64,000 nucleotides of DNA from Janthinobacterium sp. (lineage in GTDB: Bacteria; Pseudomonadota; Gammaproteobacteria; Burkholderiales; Burkholderiaceae_D). The translations under genes and the position numbers were made by a program. The stretch's first letter is position 1; each line of letters opens with the position of its first letter. Positions 42,883-53,200 of the stretch are shown in pieces. The DNA is taken from NCBI RefSeq assembly GCF_009923995.1, contig NZ_RFSK01000007.1, positions 1-64,000 on the forward strand, written 5' to 3'. The notes under the pieces are model-generated. The model was given only the letters and a program-made list of their open reading frames with translations. It was not told where the DNA came from and searched no databases.

Positions 42883-43265
42883 GGCTGCTCCGATCCCCGG
42901 CGCGCCAGGTGCTGCAGCTCGTCCAGGTCCTTGTTCAGTTCGCTCATGGTGAAAGACAGCAGTTTCGGCTTGCTGCGGAAACTGGCGCGCACGCCCAGCA
43001 GGGTGGCCAGCGCGGCGAGGATGAAGACGGCGGCCGTGACGGCGATGGCGGCGATGCGGTGCGTATCCCAGAACAGCACGATGACGAGAAACACGATCAG
43101 CACCAGGCCGACGAACAGGCACAGCAGGGCCAGCATGGCCAGCGCCAGGTAAGACAGGAAGCGCAGCGACTCTTCTTCCATTTCCACGGCCGCCAGGGCC
43201 AGACGGGTCTGGACGATGGCGGCGAGGGTCGCTGCGACCTGGGCGACATGATGCACGATAGCCAT
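42879..43265 (-). CDS. YqjE-like membrane protein (holin-X family fold)
   Basis: A 128-residue protein with an amphipathic N-terminus, two long membrane helices (about 36-65 and 73-95) and a charged C-terminus. Databases often label this fold phage holin, but here it lies in a YqjD-YqjE-YqjK set of cellular genes. It is probably involved in the cytoplasmic membrane stress response. No phage genes are nearby. Confidence 0.8.
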   Translation of the reverse strand: MAIVHHVAQVAATLAAIVQTRLALAAVEMEEESLRFLSYLALAMLALLCLFVGLVLIVFLVIVLFWDTHRIAAIAVTAAVFILAALATLLGVRASFRSKPKLLSFTMSELNKDLDELQHLARRGSEQP

Positions 43266-43342
43266 ATGCTGCCTTTCGCGTCAGGGGACGGCCAGGCCGT
43301 CGGAGAACCCCGGCGGACGCGCCGCCGCGGCAGTGCGCCCGC

Positions 43343-43699
43343 CTAGCGGCGCGACGACGACAGCAGCAGGCCGAACAGCACGCCCACGACGGCACCGGCA
43401 CCCACGGCTTTCCAGGGATTGTCCTGCACGTATTCATCGGTGGCCTTGGCCGCCTTCTTGGTACGGTCGAGCAAGTCCTCTTCCAGCTTGATCAGGTCTT
43501 TCTTGGCCGTCTCCAGGGCGGCGATGAACTTGTCCTTGACGGCTTTGACATTCTCGCCCGTCTGGTCCTTGGCACCGTCGAGCCAGTCTTCGGCTTCATT
43601 GATGACGGTTTTCAGGTCGCCCACCAGTTTGTCGCGTGCCTTGTCGGCGTCGGCGAGGATGTTGTCGCTGCTGGATTTGCCGGTATGTGTCGAGCTCAT
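43343..43699 (-). CDS. DUF883 protein (YqjD/ElaB-like, membrane-anchored)
   Basis: A 118-residue protein consisting of a long charged amphipathic coiled region (about 10-90: AKDQTGENVKAVKDKF, LEEDLLDRTKKAAKATDE) and a C-terminal anchor starting VQDNPWKAVGAGAVVGVLFG. This is the DUF883 layout of YqjD/ElaB, inner-membrane proteins that bind ribosomes in stationary phase in Escherichia coli. First of the three YqjDEK-like genes. Confidence 0.88.
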   Translation of the reverse strand: MSSTHTGKSSSDNILADADKARDKLVGDLKTVINEAEDWLDGAKDQTGENVKAVKDKFIAALETAKKDLIKLEEDLLDRTKKAAKATDEYVQDNPWKAVGAGAVVGVLFGLLLSSSRR

Positions 43700-43806
43700 G
43701 TATTACCTCATGGAAGTGAAACTGCACAGTGAAATACCAGTGTAGGCAGCAGCGGCCAGCTTGTCTTGCGCCGCCTCAAGGGCTGCAGCGGCGCAAGGAT
43801 CGTTGA

Positions 43807-44661
43807 TTAACGGAAAGCAAAGTCCAGCACCACTCCCGCAAACACCGCCGCTCCTAGCCAGTTATTATGCCGGAATGCCGCAAAACACGGCATACGCTCG
43901 CGTGCGCGGATCAGGGTGTAGTGATAAACGGCACAGCCGGCGGCCACCAGCAGCCCCGCCACGTACCAGTAGCGCAAGCCCAGGTGCCAGCCGCAGACCA
44001 GCCACAGCAGCAAGAATACGGCGTAGCACAGCATGATGATGGCCACGTCGTAGCGGCCGAAGGTGATGGCCGATGTCTTGATGCCGATCTTCAAGTCGTC
44101 GTCGCGGTCGACCATCGCGTATTCCGTGTCGTAGGCCACGGCCCAGAAGACATTGCCCACCAGCAGCAACCACGCGACGACGGGCACGGAACCCGTGATG
44201 GCGGCAAAGCCCATGGGAATGCCGAAGCCGAAGGCGATGCCCAGGTAGGCTTGCGGAATGGCAAAGAAGCGCTTGAAGTAGGGGTAGGTGGCGGCGATGA
44301 TGACGGCTGCCACGGACAGCTGCTTGGTCAGGGTGTTCAGGGGCAGCACCAGGCAGAAGGCCAGCACGGTCAGCACGCCGGCCACGGCCAGCGCTTCCTT
44401 GCCGCTGATGCGCCCGCTGGTGATGGGGCGCTCGGCCGTGCGCTTGACGAATTTGTCGATATCCTGGTCGGCGTAGTCGTTGATGGCGCAGCCAGCCGAG
44501 CGCATCAGGAAAGTGCCGAGGGTGAAGATGAGCAGCAGCCGCCAGTCCGGCACGCCCTGCTGCGCCAGCCACAGCGCGCACAGGGTCGGCCACAGCAGCA
44601 ATACGGTACCGATAGGCTTGTCCAGCCGTATCAGGCGGAAATACAGCGCCAGCTTGTTCAT
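43807..44661 (-). CDS. ubiA: 4-hydroxybenzoate polyprenyltransferase
   Basis: A 284-residue membrane enzyme attaching the polyprenyl tail in ubiquinone synthesis. The two Asp-rich motifs are [15 protein letters not shown] (about 68-82) and [15 protein letters not shown] (about 190-204), and about eight or nine membrane helices are seen. Full length. It lies beside oxyR on the same strand, with 58 bases between. Confidence 0.95.
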   Translation of the reverse strand: MNKLALYFRLIRLDKPIGTVLLLWPTLCALWLAQQGVPDWRLLLIFTLGTFLMRSAGCAINDYADQDIDKFVKRTAERPITSGRISGKEALAVAGVLTVLAFCLVLPLNTLTKQLSVAAVIIAATYPYFKRFFAIPQAYLGIAFGFGIPMGFAAITGSVPVVAWLLLVGNVFWAVAYDTEYAMVDRDDDLKIGIKTSAITFGRYDVAIIMLCYAVFLLLWLVCGWHLGLRYWYVAGLLVAAGCAVYHYTLIRARERMPCFAAFRHNNWLGAAVFAGVVLDFAFR

Positions 44662-44719
44662 GGAAGACTCGATCTTGTTAAACAGAAAGGTCGATTATCG
44701 CAAATCGTACGCAAATGTA

Positions 44720-45676
44720 CTATTTTGCGCCTGCCTGCCAGGCCTCGTCTTCGCAGAGGGGAGTGATGCCCGGCAAATCGCAGCTGGCGATGGCCGCGCA
44801 CAGGGCGTCGATGGCGGCCTTGCGGGTAAAGCTCTTGCGCCACAGCATGACCACCCGGCGCGACGGCACGGGGTCGGCGAAGGGGCGGTATTCCAGCATG
44901 CCGTCGGTGGCGTGCATGTTCGCCACGGAAGCGCGCGGCAAGACCGTCAAGCCGATGCCGCTGGCCACCATGTGGCGGATCGTTTCCAGCGAAGAACCTT
45001 CAAACGTGCGCTGCATGCCGTTGCCGGGCGAGGAAAAGCGCGCCATTTCGGGGCACACTTCCAGCACCTGGTCGCGGAAACAGTGGCCATTGCCCAAGAG
45101 CAGCATGGTTTCCGACTTCAAGTCCTGTGCGGCGATGGTCTCGCGGTCTGTCCATGGATGGTGGCGCGGCATGGCCACGACGAACGGTTCGTCATACAGG
45201 TCCTGCATGGCCATGCCGTGTTCGGGCAGGGGCAGGGCCATGATGGCCACGTCCAGTTCGCCCTGGCGCAGCAGTTCGAGCAGGCGGACCGTGAAATTTT
45301 CCTGCAAGATCAAGGGCATCTGCGGCACCTGGTCTATCATGGCCTTGACCAGCGGCGGCAGCAGGTAGGGGCCGATCGTGTAGATCACGCCCAGGCGCAG
45401 GGGACCGGCCAGCGGGTCCTTGTTCTGCTTGGCAAGTTCCTTGATGGCGGCCGTCTGCTCCAGCACGCGCTCGGCTTGCGCGATGATCTGCGCGCCCAGG
45501 GGCGTGACGGAGATTTCCGCGCCGCCCCGCTCGAACAGGACCACGCCCAGTTCGTCTTCGAGTTTCTTGATGGCCACTGACAAGGTGGGCTGGGCAACAA
45601 AACAGGCTTCGGCGGCGTGGCCAAAGTGTTTCGCTCGCGCGACTGCAACGATATATTTCAGTTCAGTCAGTGTCAT
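44720..45676 (-). CDS. oxyR: Hydrogen-peroxide sensor OxyR
   Basis: A 318-residue LysR-family regulator. The N-terminal winged helix (about 1-60) reads KYIVAVARAKHFGHAAEACF and TLSVAIKKLEDELGVVLFER. The redox cysteines are in GHCFRDQVLEVCPE (about 199 and 208), the sensing disulfide of OxyR. It usually activates katG, ahpC and related genes. The start at 45676 is standard. It is divergent from the DUF3717 gene and the region between them is about 135 bases. Confidence 0.95.
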   Translation of the reverse strand: MTLTELKYIVAVARAKHFGHAAEACFVAQPTLSVAIKKLEDELGVVLFERGGAEISVTPLGAQIIAQAERVLEQTAAIKELAKQNKDPLAGPLRLGVIYTIGPYLLPPLVKAMIDQVPQMPLILQENFTVRLLELLRQGELDVAIMALPLPEHGMAMQDLYDEPFVVAMPRHHPWTDRETIAAQDLKSETMLLLGNGHCFRDQVLEVCPEMARFSSPGNGMQRTFEGSSLETIRHMVASGIGLTVLPRASVANMHATDGMLEYRPFADPVPSRRVVMLWRKSFTRKAAIDALCAAIASCDLPGITPLCEDEAWQAGAK

Positions 45677-45811
45677 AAGGTGATTGAAACACAGGAAGTG
45701 CTTACTTGCAATGAATGAAAGGTGGCGCAAACGGTCAAACTGTGGCGCCGATGGCATATTGTAGCGGATCGCCCCCTATAATGCGGGACGGGCCGATGGC
45801 GGGAGGAAACG

Positions 45812-46054
45812 ATGGAACTGCGCATACAGGCGCTGGAAGCGGCGATCAATTACTGGCGTGCCAGGCAACCGGCGCGCGGCAACGAATATGCGCTGTCGCC
45901 AGCCGTCAGCCAGCTGGCCGGCGTGTATGCGCGGATGATTTATTTTCGACAGGAAACCATCGCCGAGACCGGCCTGGCGCCATCCATCGTGGCCCTGCTC
46001 GACGCCTGGCGCCGCGACGCCGGTGGCATCCAAGGCGATAGCCACGCGCCATGA
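45812..46054 (+). CDS. DUF3717 family protein
   Basis: An 80-residue soluble protein with the DUF3717 pattern: IQALEAAINYWRARQPARG, YALSPAVSQLAGVYARMIY. Found mostly in betaproteobacteria. Function unknown. GGAGG precedes the ATG by five bases and a TATAAT box lies at 45,777-45,782. Likely cotranscribed with rfaE2, 30 bases on. Confidence 0.8.
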   Translation: MELRIQALEAAINYWRARQPARGNEYALSPAVSQLAGVYARMIYFRQETIAETGLAPSIVALLDAWRRDAGGIQGDSHAP

Positions 46055-46084
46055 CGACCGTATTAACCCTGACAAGAGAGTGCC

Positions 46085-46561
46085 ATGCCTGACTTTGAAA
46101 ACAAATTATGCAGCCGCGAAGAGCTGCGCGCCCGCGCGCAGGCGCTGCCGAAACCCGTGGTGGTGACGAATGGCGTATTCGACATCCTGCACCGCGGCCA
46201 CGTGACCTACCTGGCGCAGGCGCGCGCGCTGGGCGCCTCGCTGGTGGTGGCCGTGAACACGGACGCGTCCGTGAAACGCCTGGGCAAGGGCGACGACCGC
46301 CCGCTGAACAGCTGCGAAGACCGCATGGCCGTGCTGGCCGCGCTGGAGGCGGTGAGCCTGGTCGTGCCGTTCTCGGAAGACAGCGCCCTGGAAGTGGTGC
46401 AGGAAGTCCAGCCGGAAATCTATGCCAAGGGCGGCGACTACGACATGACGGCCATCCCGGAAGGCCGGGCCGTGCTGGCGTATGGCGGCCAGGCCGTGGC
46501 CATCGATTTCGAGCACGACCGCTCGACCACCAAGCTGCTGACGAAAGTGCGGGCGCAGTAG
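46085..46561 (+). CDS. rfaE2: D-glycero-beta-D-manno-heptose 1-phosphate adenylyltransferase
   Basis: A 158-residue nucleotidyltransferase making ADP-heptose precursor for the lipopolysaccharide core. GVFDILHRGHVTYLAQAR (about 28-45) is the HxGH-type motif and NTDASVKRLGKG and YAKGGDYDM follow. It is the separate adenylyltransferase half of what Escherichia coli carries as HldE. The kinase half must lie elsewhere. Confidence 0.93.
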   Translation: MPDFENKLCSREELRARAQALPKPVVVTNGVFDILHRGHVTYLAQARALGASLVVAVNTDASVKRLGKGDDRPLNSCEDRMAVLAALEAVSLVVPFSEDSALEVVQEVQPEIYAKGGDYDMTAIPEGRAVLAYGGQAVAIDFEHDRSTTKLLTKVRAQ

Positions 46562-46579
46562 CGGAGCGCCTCGCAAATG

Positions 46580-46608
46580 TTTCCATACAGATAAAAAGAC
46601 GTTACTAT
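46580..46608 (+). promoter_or_regulatory. Candidate promoter of the tubulin-like operon
   Basis: TTTCCA (46580-46585), a 17-base spacer and TACTAT (46603-46608) precede the first gene of the operon by about 127 bases. No clear operator is seen. Confidence 0.45.
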
Positions 46609-46735
46609 GAGAACTGCCAGGGCTGCGACTTCGTTTCGACCGCCCCAGCACGTTCTGCCGTCGTCAGCGTCGTTATCTTGCGCATTACGGTTGTAGCACC
46701 ACGCGACGGTGCTTATTGCTAGTCATAGAAAATAC

Positions 46736-48217
46736 ATGGACCTTAAAACTTCTGGGGATTGGCCGCTGCCGTCTGGCGTCTGGCAGTTGGATGACGCCGG
46801 TGTCTGGACCTTGCAGCGCAGCGCGGACGGCCAGAACGTCTCGCCCTTGCTGAGCAATGCCGATATCGGCAAGCTGATGCACGCCCGGCGCCTGCCCGGC
46901 GCCGCCGGCGCGCCCGTGCGCCAGTTTCCGCCCGAATTCGCCTTCGATCCCGCCTCCGGCGCCGCCCTGCAGGTGCCGCCGGACATGCCGGCGCCGCCCT
47001 GGGTGCCGCCCTACGGCGCGCAGCCCGTCAGCGACGTGCCGCCGGCCGGCGCGGCCGGCCTGCGCCAGGCCAGCGTGCCCCTGAAGCTGGCGGACCAGCG
47101 TACCCGCGAGGAACATGCGCAGGCGGACGCCTCCCTGCCCATGCCGCCGCCGGGCGAATACGAATTCTTTTCCGCCCAGTTCGGCACCTGCGGCGCCGCG
47201 CTGCTGGCCCTCGAGCCGCGCAAGGCAGCCCTGCACGCCTGGCTGCCCGCCTCGAAGCGCTGGCTGGCGCTGGAGCCGGAATACGGCGGCTTGCTGGCCG
47301 AATCGGACATCGCCCACGGCGCCTGGCGCGCCGAACTCGTGTCGGAATTTAACAGCGTGCTGGTCTTGCCGACCAGCCACGGCCTGGCCGTCATCCGCCC
47401 CGACGTGCCTTCGCTCACCTATGTGGTCGAGCACGTGGGCGGCGCGCCGTGCGTGGCGGCCCCCGTCTGGTTCCAGAACCGCCTGTGGGCGCCCGTGCGC
47501 GACGACGATGGCCGCATCCGCTTCGTCAACCTGGATGCGGCGCAACAGCCGGGCAGCGACGTGCTGCTCGACGGCGCCGCGGCACTGGGCACCGTCAGCG
47601 CCCCCGTGGCCTACAACCGCATGGCCGTCTGGCCTTGCGCCAACGGCCAGCTGCGCCTGCAGCTGCAGCCCGATGGCAACGTGGCCGCCTCGTTCATGCC
47701 CTGGCCCGACGGGCTGGTGCCGCATTTCGAGTTCGGCAGCCCCTACCTGTCGCGCGACGGCGGCCTGTGGCAGCTGTGCTTTGAAAGCCGCCGCGGCACC
47801 TATGTGTACGTGAAACTGGGCGGCCAGCCGGAGCAGGCCGACGCGCTGGCGCCGCGCCTGTGTTCGGGCAGCTTCAACTACCGCTTCGCCGCCAAGCTGA
47901 AAACGGCGCCGTGGGAAGAGCCGGAACACGGCGACGACGGCGGCAAGAACCAGGCCGTCATGCCGCTGCTCGAATCGGGCACGGGCGGCAGCGTCTTCGG
48001 CGTGAAGTTCGCCACCAGCGCCGGCCTGTCCAGCGTGCTGCGCTCGAGCGACCGCCTGGCCGCGCAGCTGGTGCAGGACGACGAGCTGCGTGAAACCGTG
48101 TTCCACACCTTCGCCGTCAGCGAGCCGTGGCGTCTGCGCCTGTTCGTGCATGAAGGCATGCTGTGGGCGTATCACCCCTTGCTGTCGCGCATCGATGGCT
48201 GGAATCTGCAGGCATGA
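46736..48217 (+). CDS. Unknown protein, first gene of the tubulin-like operon
   Basis: A 493-residue protein without signal peptide or membrane helix. The N-terminus (SGDWPLPSGVWQLDDAGVWT) is followed by a Pro/Ala-rich linker (about 75-125) and a beta-rich body (about 130-490) with repeated aromatic and Gly motifs such as ALLALEPRKAALHAWLP, SNLVLPTSHGLAVI-like and GGLWQLCFESRRGTYVYVKL. A beta-propeller is possible but unproven. I recognise no family. The ATG at 46736 is used; a GTG at 46709 is also in frame. Its stop overlaps the next gene by four bases, so the two are coupled. Probably a cytoplasmic partner of the tubulin-like system. Confidence 0.75.
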   Translation: MDLKTSGDWPLPSGVWQLDDAGVWTLQRSADGQNVSPLLSNADIGKLMHARRLPGAAGAPVRQFPPEFAFDPASGAALQVPPDMPAPPWVPPYGAQPVSDVPPAGAAGLRQASVPLKLADQRTREEHAQADASLPMPPPGEYEFFSAQFGTCGAALLALEPRKAALHAWLPASKRWLALEPEYGGLLAESDIAHGAWRAELVSEFNSVLVLPTSHGLAVIRPDVPSLTYVVEHVGGAPCVAAPVWFQNRLWAPVRDDDGRIRFVNLDAAQQPGSDVLLDGAAALGTVSAPVAYNRMAVWPCANGQLRLQLQPDGNVAASFMPWPDGLVPHFEFGSPYLSRDGGLWQLCFESRRGTYVYVKLGGQPEQADALAPRLCSGSFNYRFAAKLKTAPWEEPEHGDDGGKNQAVMPLLESGTGGSVFGVKFATSAGLSSVLRSSDRLAAQLVQDDELRETVFHTFAVSEPWRLRLFVHEGMLWAYHPLLSRIDGWNLQA

Positions 48218-49683
48218 AGGCGCGCGCCCTGATCGCGGCCTGCGCCGCCTTGCTCAGTGCGGCCAGCGTGCACGCGGCCGGCATCCAGCAAGCCTTCCTG
48301 GTGCAGAACTCGGGCTGGATGGAGCCGTTCTACACGGATGAGCACTCGCAGCTGAAAGCCCTCGTGGGCGCCGTGGCGCAGGCCGCCACCAGCCCGTCCG
48401 ACAAAGTCTATACCTTGGCCTTCAGCCAGAGCAGCGGGGGCAATGTGTCGCCCGCGCTGCTGGGGCAAGGCCAGGGTGGCGCCGGCGTGGCGGGCCAGCT
48501 GGCACCGCTGGGCCTGGCGCGCAAGGGGGCCGGCGGCGCGCTGGCCGACACGGACTTCCAGGAAGCCGTCACGAAGACCATCACGGGGCCGTTCCAGTCC
48601 GCCTCGGGCATCGTATGGATCTTTACCAACAACAAGAACAGCCCGAACAACGACAGCCAGACGGCCGAGCGCAACCGTGACTTTTACCGCCTGCTGCACC
48701 TGGAGCCGTCGATCACCAAGACGGTGGTGTTTCCGCTGCGCATGCCGGTGCAGGGCAAGCTGTACAGCGCCAAGGGCTTGATGGTGTATGCGCTGGCGTA
48801 CGGCCAGCCGGCGTCCGAGGCATTGAACCGCATCCTGGCCGAAGGGCGGCTGTCGCAAGTGCTGACGCGTCCGCCCGCGCGCCTGAAACCGGTGGACCAG
48901 GATGCCGTGCGCATCGTGCCCCAGTCCGTCAAGAACAGCGACAACGTGCACGCCAGCCTGGGCCGCGACGGCCGCACCATCGTGCTCGACGTCGACGCGG
49001 CGAAGCTGGTGCCGCAGGTGCAGCTGCAGGCATCCCTGCAAAACATGTTCTTCCCGTATGTCATCGACAGCGCCAGGGTGCATGCCACGCTGGCGGGGCA
49101 GGACGCGCCCCTGCATGTTGCGCCAGATCAAATCCATCACTTGCAGCCGGGCGCCAGCCAGTCCGTGCAGGTACAGTTTTCCCTGCCGATGGCGCAGATA
49201 CCGTCGCCGTGGTCGGCGCAGGCCATCGCCGCCATGGGCAAGCAGGTGCTGCTGCCCATGCGGGCGCAGGTGGGCCTGTCGGAGCAGCGGCTGGCGCTGG
49301 CATCGAGCTTCGGCAAGGATTTGCAGGAACTCTTCCCCGGCGACCCCATCTCGGACATGTTCACGCCGCCCGACAGCGTGCGCGCCTCGCAGGCAACGAT
49401 TCCCTTGCTGGTGCGCATACAGTATCCGCTGCTGCCCGTGCTGGCGATGCTGGGCGGCATCCTGGCATTCGTGCTGGGCCTGCTGGCGCTGGGCTTTGCC
49501 GGCACGCGCGCGGCGCGCTACAAGGTGCTGGTCGATGGCGTGCAGCGGCAAGTGCTGCTGAAACCGTTCAAGAGCGTGCAGATCCGCGATGACAACGGCC
49601 GCGACATCGGCGAACTCAAGCGTGGCCTGGGCCAGCCGCACGTCGTGCGCGTGGCCGAGGGCCATACGCTGAGCCTTATCTGA
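48214..49683 (+). CDS. Membrane-anchored protein with degenerate vWA-like domain
   Basis: A 489-residue protein with a signal peptide (about 22 residues), a large extracytoplasmic part (23-400), one transmembrane helix (about 404-430) and a 60-residue cytoplasmic tail. Near the mature N-terminus AFLVQNSGWMEPFY matches the position of the vWA MIDAS loop (DxSxS), but with Gln/Asn in place of the first Asp and Trp for the third residue. Further on, SGIVWIFTNNKNSP sits where the usual TDG strand-loop would be. Metal binding is therefore doubtful. The C-terminal tail resembles a small beta domain (RYKVLVDGVQRQVLLKPFK). The vWA link is my inference from sequence. Confidence 0.6.
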   Translation: MKARALIAACAALLSAASVHAAGIQQAFLVQNSGWMEPFYTDEHSQLKALVGAVAQAATSPSDKVYTLAFSQSSGGNVSPALLGQGQGGAGVAGQLAPLGLARKGAGGALADTDFQEAVTKTITGPFQSASGIVWIFTNNKNSPNNDSQTAERNRDFYRLLHLEPSITKTVVFPLRMPVQGKLYSAKGLMVYALAYGQPASEALNRILAEGRLSQVLTRPPARLKPVDQDAVRIVPQSVKNSDNVHASLGRDGRTIVLDVDAAKLVPQVQLQASLQNMFFPYVIDSARVHATLAGQDAPLHVAPDQIHHLQPGASQSVQVQFSLPMAQIPSPWSAQAIAAMGKQVLLPMRAQVGLSEQRLALASSFGKDLQELFPGDPISDMFTPPDSVRASQATIPLLVRIQYPLLPVLAMLGGILAFVLGLLALGFAGTRAARYKVLVDGVQRQVLLKPFKSVQIRDDNGRDIGELKRGLGQPHVVRVAEGHTLSLI

Positions 49684-49727
49684 GCAAAATTTCTTTTTAC
49701 ACTATTCAAACCCATCAGAGGCATACC

Positions 49728-50177
49728 ATGGCGCAAGACACTCCAAAAGACAACACCGGCTTCACTTTGCCGGCCCCGGTAACGGCCCCGGCGTCGGCAC
49801 CGCCGGCCGCGGACGCTTCCGCCGCGGCCAGCGCCGCCACGGGCACGACGGAACCGGCACCGGCGTTTGATGCGGCCGGCACGACGGATACCTCGTCGCG
49901 CGACACCCTGATCGGCGGCGTCGTGCTGTTGCTGCTGTTCATCGCCTTTTTCTTTGCCAAGAATGCCTACGCGAATGGCCTCGTAGCCAAGCGCGTGCCG
50001 CCGAACAAGGCCAACGCCTCGGGCTGGTGGCTGTTCATCTTCCTGGCCAGCCTGGCGACCGGTGTCGTGCTGGCGGCCGTGAACGCGCATAAATTCCTCG
50101 CGCCCCTGTTCATGGCGCCGCTGGTGCTGGTGGGCCTCGTCGCCCTGTTGCTGACATTTACCTCGAGCCGCCGCTAA
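49728..50177 (+). CDS. Small three-helix membrane protein of the tubulin-like operon
   Basis: A 149-residue protein. The first 58 residues are low-complexity Ala/Pro/Thr. Three membrane helices then follow: about 61-78 (LIGGVVLLLLFIAFFFAK), 99-116 (WWLFIFLASLATGVVLAA) and 122-143. It probably docks other components to the inner membrane. No family recognised. Confidence 0.7.
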   Translation: MAQDTPKDNTGFTLPAPVTAPASAPPAADASAAASAATGTTEPAPAFDAAGTTDTSSRDTLIGGVVLLLLFIAFFFAKNAYANGLVAKRVPPNKANASGWWLFIFLASLATGVVLAAVNAHKFLAPLFMAPLVLVGLVALLLTFTSSRR

Positions 50178-50213
50178 GAACACGCCGTTGCACGCATCAT
50201 CGAAGGAATCACC

Positions 50214-53200
50214 ATGGCAGAGAACCTGAACCAAACCATCACCGGCGGCGCCAGCGAGCGCAAGCAGGACAAGATCATCGAACTGCGCCCGACCCTGTTC
50301 ATCGGCATCGGCGGCACGGGCATGCAGGTGCTGATGCGCGTGCGCCGGCGCATCCTCAACACCCTGTGGGGCGGCGCGGGCAACCGCACGCGCATCGAGG
50401 GGCTGGCCGATTTTCCCATCGCGCAATTCATCCATTTCGACCTCGACAATGGCGCCGTGATCGAAAGCGGCGAGTCGCAGGCGAAGGACTTGCAGTTCGA
50501 CCAGGTGAAGTTCACGGACGATGACAAGGTGGTCGAATCTTTCGACATGGACAAGTACAGCCGTGACGAAGATTCCTTGGAGAAATATCCGCACATCAAG
50601 GAATGGCTGCCGTTGACGCCGCAGCGCATCCGCGAGCTGCGTTTCGACATGAGCAGCGGCGCGGGCCAGATCCGTGCCGTGTCGCGCCTGTATTTCTTCG
50701 ACAAGTACGCCAAGATCCGCGACAAGATCCGCCTGAAACTGAAAGCCCTGAAGGCGGGCCTGTCGCACGAGCGCCAGTTGGCCGAACTGGGCTTGCGCAT
50801 GGAAACGAACCGTTTCCGCATCGTCATCGTCGGTTCCGTGGCCGGCGGCACGGGGTCCGGCTCCTTCCTGGACATGGGCTTGCTGGCACGCTGGCTGGCG
50901 CGCAGCGAAGTGGGCGCGGCCGACGTGGAACTCATGCTGTTCTTGCCCACCGGCTACACCAAGGCCAACAAGGACAGGGTCGAGGCGAACGGCTACGCGG
51001 CCCTGATGGAGCTGGAATCGGCCATGATGGGCAACAAGGGCTACGTGGGCCGCTGGGACGCATATGACCGCCCGGAACTGACGCGCGAGCCGTACAGCGA
51101 GGTGTACCTCATCGATTCGGGCAATCTTGCCCAGCAGCACACCAAGGAGGTCAGCGACGTCTACCACATGGTGGCCGACTCGCTGTTCGAGGATTTCGCC
51201 TCGGCCGACTTCGCGCGCGCCAAGCGCTCGATCGCCGTCAACCAGGCGCAGCACAAGAATTCCCTGTACAACGCGCCCGTGCCGCAAGACCGCTTCGGCG
51301 ACATGCGCCTGTATTTCTCGAAGCGCTTTTCCTCGTTCGGCATGGCCGTGCTCGATACGCGCCAGGAAGCGGCGCGCGACGAGCGGGCCCACCGCTGGGC
51401 CGGCGCCATGCTGCAAGCCTTCTTCGGCGTGGGCGGCACGGATGCGGCCGCCAACCGCGCCACGGATACGCAGCGCGATAACTTCCTCGCCGCGAACATG
51501 TTCCTCAAGGGCACGCCGTTCAGCGACTTCCCCGAGTTTTCCGACAAGAGCATCGAACTGAAGCGCTCCAGCGGCGATTTCATCGATTTCCGCGTCGTCG
51601 ACGAGTTGCTGGAAGACCGCCACGGCCACCTGCTGGCCGGCGTGGAAAACCGGGTCAATACGCGCGTCAACGATATCCGCACGGGCTTCGACCGCAGCGA
51701 ATGGCCGGCCCAGGTGCGCGACGCCATGAAGCACCTGGAGCGCGACGCCGTGCGCGACCAGGATTCCACGGCCGACACGACGGAAGACCGCATCAGCAAG
51801 CGCCGCCGCGAAGTGCTCGAGGACGTCAAGAAGGTGGTGCGCGACCAGCTGTATGGCTATCTGGACAATAAGGAGTTCGGCGGCCTGGAATACGTGCTGT
51901 CGCTGGTGGAACAGATCAAGGACCGCATCGAGGCGCCCGGCAGCGGCCTGACGGCGCAGATCGGCGCGAATGCCGAGCGCTACCGCGAAATCAAGGAAGC
52001 CGTGCGCTCGCGCGAGTACGAGCGCCTGCTGAACAACCTGGAGCAGACGCGCAGCACCTTCGGCTTCCTCAGCAATGGCGAAAAGCAGGCGGGCGTGGTG
52101 ATGGACCATCTGCGCACGGAAATGGCGAATGCCCTGAAATTCCATTTGCGGGCCAAGGCGGCCGACGAGTCCGTCATCCTGCTGGGCGAACTGTCGCGCT
52201 GGCTGGGCAACCGCGTCGGCGTCGATGCGCAGGGCCGCGCCCAGTGGAATGGCCTCGTGGGCGAGCTGCAGGCGGGCCGCGAAGGCGTGCTGGCCATGCT
52301 GGCGGAACTCAAAACGGCCAATACCATCCTGCAAAAGGACCTGGACAAGGAACACGCGACCCTGATCGTCATTCCCGTCACGGAAAAAGACATTGCGCTG
52401 CCGTCGGCGGCCACCTTGCGCCAGTGGGCCGATGAAGCGTTCAAGGACATGGGCGGCTCGAAAGCCCTGTTCCCCATGCTGGGCGAACCGGCGCAGCGGG
52501 GCTTGATCCTAGCCAAGGTGACGCGCATGGCGGAGAACATGATCGCCACGGCGGGCCTGGCCGAAGGGGCGACGAGCACGCCCGATCCCCTGTTCGAGGC
52601 ATTGGAACAGATGGACGTGTCCGAACGCCTGGACCGCTTCCGCAAGCTGCTGGCCTGCTCCATGCCGTGGATCGACGCCAACATGGCGGGCGATTTCACG
52701 GTCGTGTCGGATCAGTTCAAGTGCGTGATCGGCGTGGCCAACGCGGCCGCCTTCAAGGCGAAGTTCGGCGCCGAGCTCGAATCGTGCGTGCCGACCCAGG
52801 TGGGCATCACGGTGAGCCAGCTGGAAATCGTCGAGACGGGCATCCGCGGGCGCGCCGTCTGCTACTGCGAGCTGGCCGGCGTGCCGATGACGGTGCTGCG
52901 GGGCCTGGAAGGCTGGCGCACGAGCTACCGCAAGGAAGGTGACAACGACAAGGCGCCGACCCACACGCACATTGATCCAACGCAATTCACGCATCCGATC
53001 GCGCCGAACACGGACGAGATGAAGCGCCTGGCGGAAGACTTCGGCGAATTCCTGCAAGCCATCATGCTGGGCGTGCTGACGCGCCACACGGGCCGCGTCG
53101 TGCCGCCGGGCCAGTACCAGTTCGCCGTCGAGCCGGGCGACTTGCGCCGCATCGGCAATGAACGGGCCATCCGCCAGAACGGCATGCCCGCTTCGTACGA

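Noticed and set aside
42879-43265. Phage holin
   Set aside because: The fold is shared with YqjE, and the gene sits in a YqjD/YqjE/YqjK-like set without any phage genes.
46606-46695. 29-codon ORF starting at 46606 before the tubulin-like operon
   Set aside because: Its ATG overlaps the predicted -10 box and it has no ribosome-binding site. Probably not translated.
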